Assembly (NCBI GenBank): GCA_964528575.1
Contig: CAZGTQ010000252.1
Span: forward strand, 1 to 5,470
DNA: 5,470 nt
Reading direction: 5' to 3'
DNA from: CAZGTQ01 sp964528575
Lineage (GTDB): Bacteria > Planctomycetota > UBA1135 > GCA-002686595
The notes beneath the pieces are model-generated. The model was not told the DNA's origin. It saw only the letters and a list, made by a program, of their open reading frames with translations, and ran no database searches. Both the position numbers and the translations under genes were made by a program. Below are positions 1 to 5,327 of the stretch, in pieces. Positions within the stretch are counted from its first letter, which is position 1. Each line of letters starts with the position of its first letter.

Positions 1-256
1 GGGCCAGACGCGCCGCGTGATCGTGCACCGCCTGCTCGCGCGCGGCACGTGCGACGAGACGCTGCTCGAGCTGCTCGCGTCCAAGGACGCGCTGTTCCAG
101 GCGTACGCGCGCAAGAGCCTCGTCAAGGAGGCGAGCGCGCAGGCGACGGCGACCGAGGCCTCGCTCGCGAAGGCGGTCGTCGTAGCGGAGCAGCAGCGCC
201 TCGCAGAGCCGGAGCCGGAGACCACGGCGCCGGCGGGCTCACCCATCGAGCGCTGA
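1..256 (+). CDS. SNF2/SWI2-family helicase, C-terminal fragment
   Basis: This is the last 84 codons of a gene that begins before the window; the frame is open from position 2 to the TGA at 254-256. The translation starts GQTRRVIVHRLLARGTCDE and continues LLELLASKDALFQAYARKS. That matches the end of the helicase C-terminal domain in SNF2-family ATPases: the GQT of motif VI (HRxGQT), then V-x-V-x-R-L, the G-T-x-D-E block and the K-x-x-L segment. Such proteins translocate on double-stranded DNA using ATP; the bacterial members have varied and often unknown roles. The last 40 or so residues are low-complexity (Ala, Glu, Pro) and look like a disordered tail. The gene converges on senA, with 27 nt between the two stop codons, so it is probably not functionally tied to the selenium genes. 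The family call rests on the short C-terminal motif alone. Confidence 0.85.
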   Translation, partial: GQTRRVIVHRLLARGTCDETLLELLASKDALFQAYARKSLVKEASAQATATEASLAKAVVVAEQQRLAEPEPETTAPAGSPIER

Positions 257-295
257 CCCGTCGCGCGCTGACTCGTCGCGCGCTCACTCGTCGCG
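251..295. repeat. Threefold 15-bp tandem repeat at convergent gene ends
   Basis: Three adjacent 15-bp copies, cgctgacccgtcgcg, cgctgactcgtcgcg and cgctcactcgtcgcg, differ by one base from one to the next. The helicase stop codon lies in the first copy and the senA stop (reverse strand) in the third. Read in the senA frame, the unit encodes Ala-Arg-Asp-Glu/Gly plus Ser or stop, so the repeat includes the last four residues of SenA (ARDE). It probably arose by replication slippage. It contains no inverted repeat able to form a terminator hairpin. Confidence 0.85.
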
Positions 296-1555
296 CGCCG
301 CGGTGCGGAAGCCGGCGAGCACGTCGGCGCGGTCGGGCGTGTAGAAGTTGCGCCACGTGTTGCGCAGGACCCGGCCGCGCGTCGCCCACGCACCGCCGCG
401 CAGCACCCGGTGGTCGCCGAACCAGGGCTCGGAGTACTCCGCGTACGGGCCGGGGACGAAGCCTGTGTACGGCTCGAACGCGCTCGCCGTCCACTCCCAC
501 ACGTTGCCGCACATCTGCCGGCAGCCCGCGGCGCTGTCCCCCGCCGCGTGCGCGCCGACGTCGGCCGTCTCGAGCCGCGCGCCGTCGAGCCGCGCGCACC
601 CGGCGTCGGGCGGAGCAGCGCCCCACGGATGCACGCGCTTGGCCGCCGCGCCGGGAGCGAGCGACGCCGCGTGCTCCCACTCGGCCTCGGTCGGCAACCG
701 TCGGCCCGCCCACGCGCAGTACGCGTCGGCCTCGTGCGCGCACACGTGGAGCGCGGGGCGATGCTCCTCGAGCGCGACCTCGCGATCGAAGCTGCGCCGC
801 AGCCACGACCCGCCCTCGCGCCGCCAGTACACGGGCGCCGTGCGTCGCTCCGCGGCGCGCCACGCGCGGCCCCGCGGCGTCCACAGCTCGTCGCGCTCGT
901 AGCCGCCGTCCTCGACGAACGCGCGCAGCTCGCCCTGCGTCACCGGCGCGCGCGCGAGGCGGAACGGGCGCAGCTCGACGACGTGCGCCTGCTGCTCGTT
1001 GTCGAACGCGAACGCCGCGCCGACGGGCGCGCCGAGCTCGAACGTCCCGCCGGGGAGCTGCGCGTCGCCGGCGCACGGCCCCGCGTCCGGCGCGTCGCGC
1101 TCCGCGCCCGGCGGAGCGGGATAGCCGAGCGTCTGGCGCGTGTACGTGAACGCCTCGCCGTGCATGTCCTCGTGGAACACGACCAGCGCGTGGAACCACG
1201 CCTCGCGCTCGTCGAACGCGACGCGCGCGAGCCGCTCCTCGACCTCGTCGAGCACGCGCCGCGCGTACGCCACCGTCTCGTCGAAGCTCGGCAACGGGAG
1301 GTCCCAGCGCGTCTCGTGCGCGACCGCGGTCGAGTCGTACAGCGCGTCGCCGTCCGCGCGCAGCGGCGCACGCCCATCGAGGTGCCGCAGCGTCCAGCGC
1401 TCTTGGAACCACGCGAGGTGGCCGACCTCCCACAGCAGCGGGTTGACGACGTCGAGCCGCGGGCCCATCCGCTGCGCGTCGTCCAAGTCGCTCGTGAGCT
1501 CCAGCGTTCGCGCGCGCGCGTCCTCGAGCCAGGCGGCGATCGTCGCGCGGTCCAT
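284..1555 (-). CDS. senA: Selenoneine synthase SenA (EgtB-like)
   Basis: A 423-residue EgtB-like non-haem iron enzyme. SenA couples the selenosugar made by SenB to hercynine, forming the C-Se bond on the imidazole ring and leading to selenoneine, the selenium analogue of ergothioneine. An N-terminal DinB-like four-helix domain (about residues 1-150) carries the expected iron ligands: His46 in EVGHLAWF, and His128 and His132 in FHEDMHGE. A C-terminal formylglycine-enzyme-like domain (about 165-420) includes RLPTEAEWE (286-294), CGNVWEWTASAFEPY (349-363), VLRGGAWATR (384-393) and the family ending RNFYTPDRADVLAGFRT. The length is typical. The start chosen is the ATG at 1555, 4 nt after the senB stop, which implies translational coupling; the open frame runs further upstream but overlaps senB without homology. 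Its sequence alone could be read as an EgtB homologue; the tight pairing with senB points to SenA. No hercynine synthase gene is visible nearby. Confidence 0.92.
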   Translation of the reverse strand: MDRATIAAWLEDARARTLELTSDLDDAQRMGPRLDVVNPLLWEVGHLAWFQERWTLRHLDGRAPLRADGDALYDSTAVAHETRWDLPLPSFDETVAYARRVLDEVEERLARVAFDEREAWFHALVVFHEDMHGEAFTYTRQTLGYPAPPGAERDAPDAGPCAGDAQLPGGTFELGAPVGAAFAFDNEQQAHVVELRPFRLARAPVTQGELRAFVEDGGYERDELWTPRGRAWRAAERRTAPVYWRREGGSWLRRSFDREVALEEHRPALHVCAHEADAYCAWAGRRLPTEAEWEHAASLAPGAAAKRVHPWGAAPPDAGCARLDGARLETADVGAHAAGDSAAGCRQMCGNVWEWTASAFEPYTGFVPGPYAEYSEPWFGDHRVLRGGAWATRGRVLRNTWRNFYTPDRADVLAGFRTAARDE

Positions 1556-1559
1556 CGCG

Positions 1560-2534
1560 TCAGCGTACCGCGAGGCCGAGCTCCGCGAGGATCTGCGCCC
1601 AGCGCGCGCGCTCGCGCTCGGGCGCGAAGAGCGGCGCGAGCGCGGCGCTCCTGCTCGCGAGCTCAGCGAGGAACTCCGGCTCCCGCTCGGCGCGCACGAA
1701 GAGGTCGGCGAGCGAGCGCTCGTCGCCCGCCGGGAACAGGCCGGGGTGGTTGTCGCCGAGCAGGCCGACGTTGCCCGCGATGCGCGTCGCGAGGATCGGC
1801 ACGCCCGCGACGATCGCCTCGGACGCGACGTTCGCGCCGCCCTCGGCGCGCGACGAGAGGACGAGCGCGCGGCTGCGCGCGAGCACGGCGAGCGCCGCGC
1901 AGCGCGGACGCGGGCCGAGCCAGACGAAGCGCGGGTTCGCGCGCTCCTGGGCGCGCGCCTCGTCCGCGAGCGCGGGGTCGAGCGCGGCGCCGGCGAGCAG
2001 CACGCGCAGCCGCGACGACGCAGGGACGAGCCGCGCGGCGCGCGCCGCGAGCAACGGGGCCTTGACCGGGCGCAGGTGCGCGAGCACGCACACCTCGAAC
2101 GCGTCGGCGGCGGGCGCGGCGCGCCGAGGGGCACTCGCGGACTGGAGCACGACGCGCACGCGCGCGCGCAGGTCGGCCGGGAGCGCGTCGGCGGCGAGCG
2201 GCTGCAGCGCGACGACGAGGTCGGCGGCGCGCAGCGAGGCGAGCGCGCGCTCGTCGAGGCCGCCGTGCGGGCCGCCGTAGACGTCGGTGCCGGCGAGCGC
2301 GACGACGAGCGGGCCGCCCGGCACGCGCTCGCGGTAGCGCTCGACCGACTCGGCGCTCTTCGTCGCGTGCAGGGCGACGCACAAGTCGCACGGCTCGCCG
2401 GCGTCCCGCTCGCGCACCCGCACGCGCGCGCCGAGCGAGCGCAGGACGCGCGCCCAGCGCAACGCGGTCACGCGGTTGCCGCCGCGCGAGCCGCGCGGCG
2501 CTGGAGTCACGATCGTGATCGCGAGGCGCCTCAC
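1560..2534 (-). CDS. senB: Selenosugar synthase SenB (GT-B glycosyltransferase-like)
   Basis: A 324-residue protein of the glycosyltransferase-like family formerly known only as TIGR04348 and now identified as SenB. The known reaction joins selenophosphate and a UDP-sugar (UDP-GlcNAc or UDP-glucose) to give a 1-selenosugar, the selenium donor for SenA. The N-terminal half holds the family signature ITIVTPAPRGSRGGNRVTAL (residues 6-25) followed by RWARVLRSLG, then CDLCVALHATKSA (49-61) and VVALAGTDVYG (78-88). The C-terminal Rossmann half has LAHLRPVKAP (151-160) and SSRAEGGANVASEAIVAGVP (227-246), the GT-B E-x7-E type nucleotide-sugar site. The start is GTG at 2534: an in-frame TAA lies 9 nt upstream, and the first residues MRRLAITIVTPAP fit the family start exactly. 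No good Shine-Dalgarno sequence is visible. The 48 nt before the start are 13-bp tandem repeats. The stop is 4 nt before senA. The protein should act in the cytoplasm. Confidence 0.93.
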   Translation of the reverse strand: MRRLAITIVTPAPRGSRGGNRVTALRWARVLRSLGARVRVRERDAGEPCDLCVALHATKSAESVERYRERVPGGPLVVALAGTDVYGGPHGGLDERALASLRAADLVVALQPLAADALPADLRARVRVVLQSASAPRRAAPAADAFEVCVLAHLRPVKAPLLAARAARLVPASSRLRVLLAGAALDPALADEARAQERANPRFVWLGPRPRCAALAVLARSRALVLSSRAEGGANVASEAIVAGVPILATRIAGNVGLLGDNHPGLFPAGDERSLADLFVRAEREPEFLAELASRSAALAPLFAPERERARWAQILAELGLAVR

Positions 2535-2537
2535 GCG

Positions 2538-2589
2538 TTGCCGTTACACGCTGCCGTCAGACATTGCCGTCAAACATTGCCCTCAGACC
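2538..2589. repeat. Fourfold 13-bp tandem repeat in the senB leader
   Basis: Four imperfect 13-bp copies run head to tail: ttgccgttacacg, ctgccgtcagaca, ttgccgtcaaaca and ttgccctcagacc. They fill almost the whole spacer between the upstream gene and senB and overlap the end of that gene's coding sequence. On the transcribed strand the copies place TGA, TGA, TGA and TAA at 13-nt steps. The first TGA is the real stop of the upstream gene, and the senB GTG overlaps a fifth TGA in the same register. Because 13 is not a multiple of 3, all reading frames are closed before senB. Two six-codon mini-ORFs result, starting with ATG at 2577 and 2564. Whether these act in regulation is unknown. Confidence 0.85.
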
Positions 2590-3572
2590 AGATCGGTGTC
2601 GCCGATCTGGTACCACCAGTGGTCGCGCAGCCAGAGCATGTCGTACTTGCGCTCGAAGTTGCGCGCGACCATGAAGTACCCGCTCGGGCGCACGTGGAAG
2701 CCCTGCTCCTGGATGCGCTCGAACCACGGCGACCACTCGGGCATGATCATCGTCGTGACGCTGGAGCCCGTCGCCCGCGAGCGCCGCACGAGCGCCTCGA
2801 GGAGCAGCGCCCCCGCCTCGACGTCGCCCGACGGGACGAGCCAGTCGACGACGACGCCCATGCCGCGCTCGACCCAGTCGGCGTGACGGTGCACCGCGAC
2901 GCCGCGCCAGCCGCCCGCGCCGTCGGGCACGCCGAGCGCGACGTACTCGTGGTAGGGGTTGTCGACGTAGCGCCAGTTCATGAAGTGCGGGTCGCGGATC
3001 GTGCTCGCGCCGAGCTCGGGCACGCAGCGCTCGTAGAGCGCGCGCACCGAGTGGTCGAAGCGCTCGATCCGCTCGACCCCCTCCGGCATCTCTGCCGGCC
3101 CGGCGTCGGCGGCGCGCGCGAGGAAGAGCTGCGTGCGCACGACCTCGTAGTTCAGGAACGTCTTGCCGACGCGCCAGGCCGGCTCGATCGGCCAGCCGTA
3201 GTGCACGACGTCGCGGCCGGGCGCGCCGTACTCGTCGAAGAACGGCCAGGCGGTGCGCACGAAGAGCCCCGGCCGCTTGAGCCCGGCGCGGTGCTCGGGA
3301 TCGACCATCGAGTCGACGATCTGCGCGAACGTGCTCTCGCGCCCGTCGATCCAGACGCGGCAGGGGAGCGCGGCGTACTGCGCGACGACCTGCCCCTCCC
3401 AGAACGCGAGCCAGATGCGGAAGCCGGCGGGGTTGTCGCGGAACGCCCAGTCCCACTCGGCGCGCGTGCGCGGGCGGAACGACGGATCGGCGTCCGCGAA
3501 GATGCGGTTGAACGCCGCGAGCAGCGCTCCCTCGTCGCCCGGCCGGAACTCGCGGATCTCGTAGTCGCTCAT
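2583..3572 (-). CDS. GNAT-like acetyltransferase, second of a tandem pair
   Basis: A 329-residue protein that looks like a GNAT-fold acyltransferase of unknown substrate. The N-terminal part begins MSDYEIREFRPGDEGALLAA followed by FNRIF, a typical opening strand and helix of the fold, then RAEWDWAFRDNPAG (37-50). DSMVDPEHRAGLKRPGLF (87-104) sits where GNATs carry the acetyl-CoA pyrophosphate loop, but the usual Q/R-x-x-G-x-G/A pattern is not clean, so catalysis is unproven. The length suggests a double-GNAT architecture; the second half keeps INWRY-type residues (FMNWRYVDNPY) and ends GYFMVARNFERKYDMLWLRD...GDTDLV. It is clearly a paralogue of the gene just upstream, 12 nt away, and the two look co-transcribed. 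ATG at 3572 aligns with the start of homology in the paralogue. No signal peptide or membrane segment is seen. A role in selenium metabolism is suggested only by position. Confidence 0.7.
   Translation of the reverse strand: MSDYEIREFRPGDEGALLAAFNRIFADADPSFRPRTRAEWDWAFRDNPAGFRIWLAFWEGQVVAQYAALPCRVWIDGRESTFAQIVDSMVDPEHRAGLKRPGLFVRTAWPFFDEYGAPGRDVVHYGWPIEPAWRVGKTFLNYEVVRTQLFLARAADAGPAEMPEGVERIERFDHSVRALYERCVPELGASTIRDPHFMNWRYVDNPYHEYVALGVPDGAGGWRGVAVHRHADWVERGMGVVVDWLVPSGDVEAGALLLEALVRRSRATGSSVTTMIMPEWSPWFERIQEQGFHVRPSGYFMVARNFERKYDMLWLRDHWWYQIGDTDLV
2587..2611 (-). promoter_or_regulatory. 10-bp perfect hairpin at the end of the second GNAT-like gene
   Basis: accagatcgg (2587-2596) and ccgatctggt (2602-2611) form a perfect 10-bp inverted repeat around a 5-nt loop. 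It lies inside the last codons of the GNAT-like gene, ending two bases before its TGA and just before the 13-bp repeats and senB. No T-run follows on either strand, so it is not a standard rho-independent terminator. It could stabilise or mark a processing point in the mRNA between the GNAT-like genes and senB. The corresponding DNA in the upstream paralogue encodes nearly the same residues without the palindrome. Confidence 0.5.
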
Positions 3573-3584
3573 CGCCCGGCTGGC

Positions 3585-4604
3585 TCAGCACAGATCCGTG
3601 TCGCCGAGCGTGTAGTACCAGTGCTTGCGCAGCCAGGCCATGGTGTAGCGCTTGACGTAGTTGCGCGCGACGAGGAAGTACTTCGTGCGCCGCACGCGCA
3701 GGCCGAGCTCCTGCGCGAGGATCCAGTCGGGGCACGTGTCCGGCAGGAGCGCGGTCAGGTGCTCGGCGTCGTCCTCCCGCGCTCGCTCGAGGTGCCAGCG
3801 GAAGAGCGCGCGCCGGACGTCCTCGCGTCCCGGCTCGACGAGCCACTCGCACACGAGCGAGTCCTCGCGCTCGTCGAACGCGCCCTTGCGTTGCACCGTG
3901 AAGCCGCGCAGCTCGCCCCCGGCGCGCGCGAGCGCGATGCGGTAGCTGTAGCCCGGCCGGCGCACGAAACGCCAGTCGAGCTGCGCCGCGTCGCGCACGG
4001 CGATCACGCCGTGGCTCTCGGCGACGCTCCGCCACAGAGCTTCGACCTCGTCGGGAAAGGAGCTCACCTCCTCGATCTCGACGCCGGGCGACGCGGCGAG
4101 GTCGCTGGGGAGCTGCTCGACCGGCCGCGTCAGCTTGCACTGCGTGCGGACGAGCTCGTAGTCGAGGTAGGTCTTGCCGATGCGCCATGCGTGCGGGACG
4201 GGCAGGCCCCACATCACGGTGTCGTGCTCGGGCGGCGGCCCGCCGTAGTTCGAGGCGTAGGGGTAGCCGGTGAGCACGAAGAAGCCCGGCTTCTTCAGCC
4301 CGCCGCGGTACGCCGGGTCGGTCATCGAGTCGACCGCCTGGCTGAAGCGCGCCGGCTGGCCTTCGAGGCGCACGCGCTGCGAGATCCCGGCGTACTGGCT
4401 GATCACGCTCCCGTCGAGGTCGGAGACGGCGAGCCAGATGCGCCACCCCGACGGGTTCTCGAGGTACTGCCAGCGCCACTCCTCGAGCGTACGGGGCACG
4501 AACGTCGGGTCGATCGCGGCGAAGACGCGATTGAACGTCGCGAGGATCGCGCGCTCGTCGCCGGGCTGGTACTCGCGGATCGTGTAGGGCGGGAGCTCGG
4601 CCAC
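3585..4604 (-). CDS. GNAT-like acetyltransferase, first of a tandem pair
   Basis: A paralogue of the next gene, about 339 residues with the start used here. It shares the whole layout: YTIREYQPGDERAILATFNR near the N-terminus, EEWRWQYLENPSGWRIWLAV (41-60), VDSMTDPAYRGGLKKPGFF (91-109) at the expected acetyl-CoA loop position, WRIGKTYLDYELVRTQ (140-155), and the ending KYFLVARNYVKRYTMAWLRK...GDTDLC. Substrate and activity are unknown, and the cofactor loop is again non-canonical. The open frame extends to ATGs at 4661 and 4676, but both lie inside the tRNA-Sec gene, so I chose GTG at 4604, which begins where homology to the paralogue begins. No clear ribosome binding site supports this start. 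It is the first protein gene after the tRNA, 43 nt from the CCA. It ends Cys-TGA, and the next gene starts 12 nt on in the same frame; the matching GDTDL[C/V] ends of both paralogues indicate TGA is a normal stop. Confidence 0.68.
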   Translation of the reverse strand: MAELPPYTIREYQPGDERAILATFNRVFAAIDPTFVPRTLEEWRWQYLENPSGWRIWLAVSDLDGSVISQYAGISQRVRLEGQPARFSQAVDSMTDPAYRGGLKKPGFFVLTGYPYASNYGGPPPEHDTVMWGLPVPHAWRIGKTYLDYELVRTQCKLTRPVEQLPSDLAASPGVEIEEVSSFPDEVEALWRSVAESHGVIAVRDAAQLDWRFVRRPGYSYRIALARAGGELRGFTVQRKGAFDEREDSLVCEWLVEPGREDVRRALFRWHLERAREDDAEHLTALLPDTCPDWILAQELGLRVRRTKYFLVARNYVKRYTMAWLRKHWYYTLGDTDLC

Positions 4605-4607
4605 GGG

Positions 4608-4633
4608 CGCGACGTTCGGACGCGACGTTCGAA
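4608..4633. repeat. 13-bp direct duplication in the tRNA-to-GNAT spacer
   Basis: Two adjacent copies, cgcgacgttcgga and cgcgacgttcgaa, match at 12 of 13 bases. They occupy most of the spacer between the tRNA 3' end and the GTG start chosen for the first GNAT-like gene. The unit length equals that of the senB leader repeat, but the sequences are unrelated. It is probably a slippage product with no evident function. Confidence 0.75.
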
Positions 4634-4647
4634 GAGGGGGCGGAGAG

Positions 4648-4745
4648 TGGCGGGAGTGCATGGGAATCGAACCCACCGGTCCCGCTGTTCACGGAACCCT
4701 ACCGGCTTTGAAGGCCGGGCGGCACACCAGCACCGATCCACTCCC
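4648..4745 (-). tRNA. selC: tRNA-Sec (selenocysteine, anticodon UCA)
   Basis: This tRNA inserts selenocysteine at UGA codons. After charging with serine, SelA converts it to Sec-tRNA using selenophosphate, and SelB delivers it. On the minus strand it shows GGGAGTG pairing with CACTCCC in the acceptor and a 6-bp D stem (CGGTGC/GTGCCG) with the short loop TGGT. The anticodon arm is CCGGC-CTTCAAA-GCCGG, giving anticodon UCA. An extra-long variable arm follows, with about 8 bp (GGTTCCGT/GCGGGACC) and a 5-nt loop. The T arm is GTGGG-TTCGATT-CCCAT, then discriminator G and an encoded CCA at 4650-4648. The 6-bp D stem, long variable arm and UCA together are diagnostic. One oddity is that the eighth acceptor position, normally paired in bacterial tRNA-Sec, is a G-G mismatch (minus-strand bases at 4738 and 4659). 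Its place just upstream of the GNAT-like genes, senB and senA suggests a shared selenium locus. Confidence 0.95.
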
Positions 4746-4758
4746 GCTCGGGGGGGCC

Positions 4759-4787
4759 ATTGCAGCGGCGCGGGGGAGGGAGCGCAA
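4759..4787 (-). promoter_or_regulatory. Candidate sigma70-type promoter for tRNA-Sec and downstream genes
   Basis: On the minus strand TTGCGC (4787-4782), a 17-nt spacer, and TGCAAT (4764-4759) form a plausible -35/-10 pair in otherwise very GC-rich DNA. Transcription would start around 4752, leaving a leader of about 7 nt before the mature tRNA 5' end at 4745. The bases after the -10 are a run of C (GGCCCCCCC), the kind of GC-rich discriminator known for growth-rate or stringently controlled stable-RNA promoters. If no terminator follows the tRNA, this promoter could also serve the two GNAT-like genes, senB and senA. The call rests on motif match and position only. Confidence 0.5.
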
Positions 4788-4967
4788 GGCGGGGGCGAAC
4801 GGCCGCAAGCACATCCTCCTGTCGGCCGCCTCGGGCGTCCTCTTCGGCGTGCTCGTGACTCGGGCGGATCAGCCCGTCGCGGGAGCTGCGCGCGACGGCT
4901 GGGTGAGCGGGACGAGCGGCTCGACCGCGGCATCGCGATCGGTTCTCATGGCGCGCGAAGCGAAGCC

Positions 4968-5249
4968 ATGGACCACGCCGAAGCCCTCGCGCTCCTCCGG
5001 GAGCACCTGAAGACGATGCGGGCGCGCTCGTACGCCGACCTGACCGCACTGCGCGGCGAACCGCAGGTCGCCGAGCTGCGTGGCGCGTCGGGCGTCACCT
5101 ACTGCATCGAGGTCCTCGTCGAGTGGGACCGCAACCCCGACGGCCCCCTGCGCGTGATCGGCTCGGTCGACGACGGCGGCTGGCGCGCGTTCAAGCCGCT
5201 CTGCGACGACTTCATCCTCGCGCCGGACGGCCGCTTCATCGGCGAGTGA
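4968..5249 (+). CDS. Small conserved-looking hypothetical protein (93 aa)
   Basis: A 93-residue protein I do not recognise as a named family. It begins MDHAEALALLREHLKTMRAR followed by SYADLTALRGEP (an amphipathic helical region). A strand-rich middle follows, with SGVTYCIEVLVEWDRNPDGP (residues 42-61). It ends LRVIGSVDDGGWRAFKPLCD followed by DFILAPDGRFIGE. That ending has the look of a small conserved domain with an invariant-type DDGGWRAF block and no membrane segment or signal peptide. Third codon positions are almost all G or C in this frame, and the mature look of the sequence supports a real gene. ATG at 4968 is the natural start; the extension upstream in the same frame is low-complexity arginine-rich shadow sequence. 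A weak GAAG lies shortly upstream. It is divergent from the tRNA gene, with 222 nt between them, and convergent with the next gene. Function unknown. Confidence 0.75.
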   Translation: MDHAEALALLREHLKTMRARSYADLTALRGEPQVAELRGASGVTYCIEVLVEWDRNPDGPLRVIGSVDDGGWRAFKPLCDDFILAPDGRFIGE

Positions 5250-5327
5250 GGCAGCGCGCCGCGCTCCCCGCCGCTCGGCCAACCGCTCTCGCCCGCAGCC
5301 CGGTCACCGTGCTCACGGCCGCGCCAC

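Noticed and set aside
239..286. Selenocysteine read-through of the senA TGA
   Set aside because: Read-through would add only ARDESARDGSALDG before the next TGA, which is repeat sequence, and SenA is already full length for its family.
1556..2134. N-terminal extension of SenA to 616 residues
   Set aside because: The extension overlaps all of the C-terminal half of senB and is Arg/Ser-rich shadow sequence. Homology to the EgtB/SenA family begins just after the ATG at 1555.
4605..4676. Upstream ATG starts (4676 and 4661) for the first GNAT-like gene
   Set aside because: Both lie inside the tRNA-Sec gene and add residues with no counterpart in the paralogue. A start after the tRNA is more likely, with GTG at 4604 the only reasonable choice.
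4795..4875. Possible small membrane protein on the plus strand (RKHILLSAASGVLFGVLV)
   Set aside because: About 20 codons have good third-position GC and a hydrophobic stretch, but there is no usable start codon in frame outside the tRNA, and codon quality collapses after about 4860. It may be chance or a remnant.
1140..5249. A 1369-codon open frame on the plus strand
   Set aside because: It runs antisense to senA, senB and both GNAT-like genes, and its translation is Arg/Ala/Asp-rich low complexity typical of a GC-rich shadow frame. Only its last 93 codons (4968-5249) look like a real protein.
5253..5265. Terminator hairpin after the 93-residue gene
   Set aside because: AGCGC-GCC-GCGCT gives only a 5-bp stem with a 3-nt loop and no T-run, which is expected by chance in DNA this GC-rich.
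5311..5322. Second hairpin in the convergent gap (ccgt-gctc-acgg)
   Set aside because: Only four base pairs and no T-run, so it is not supportable as a terminator.
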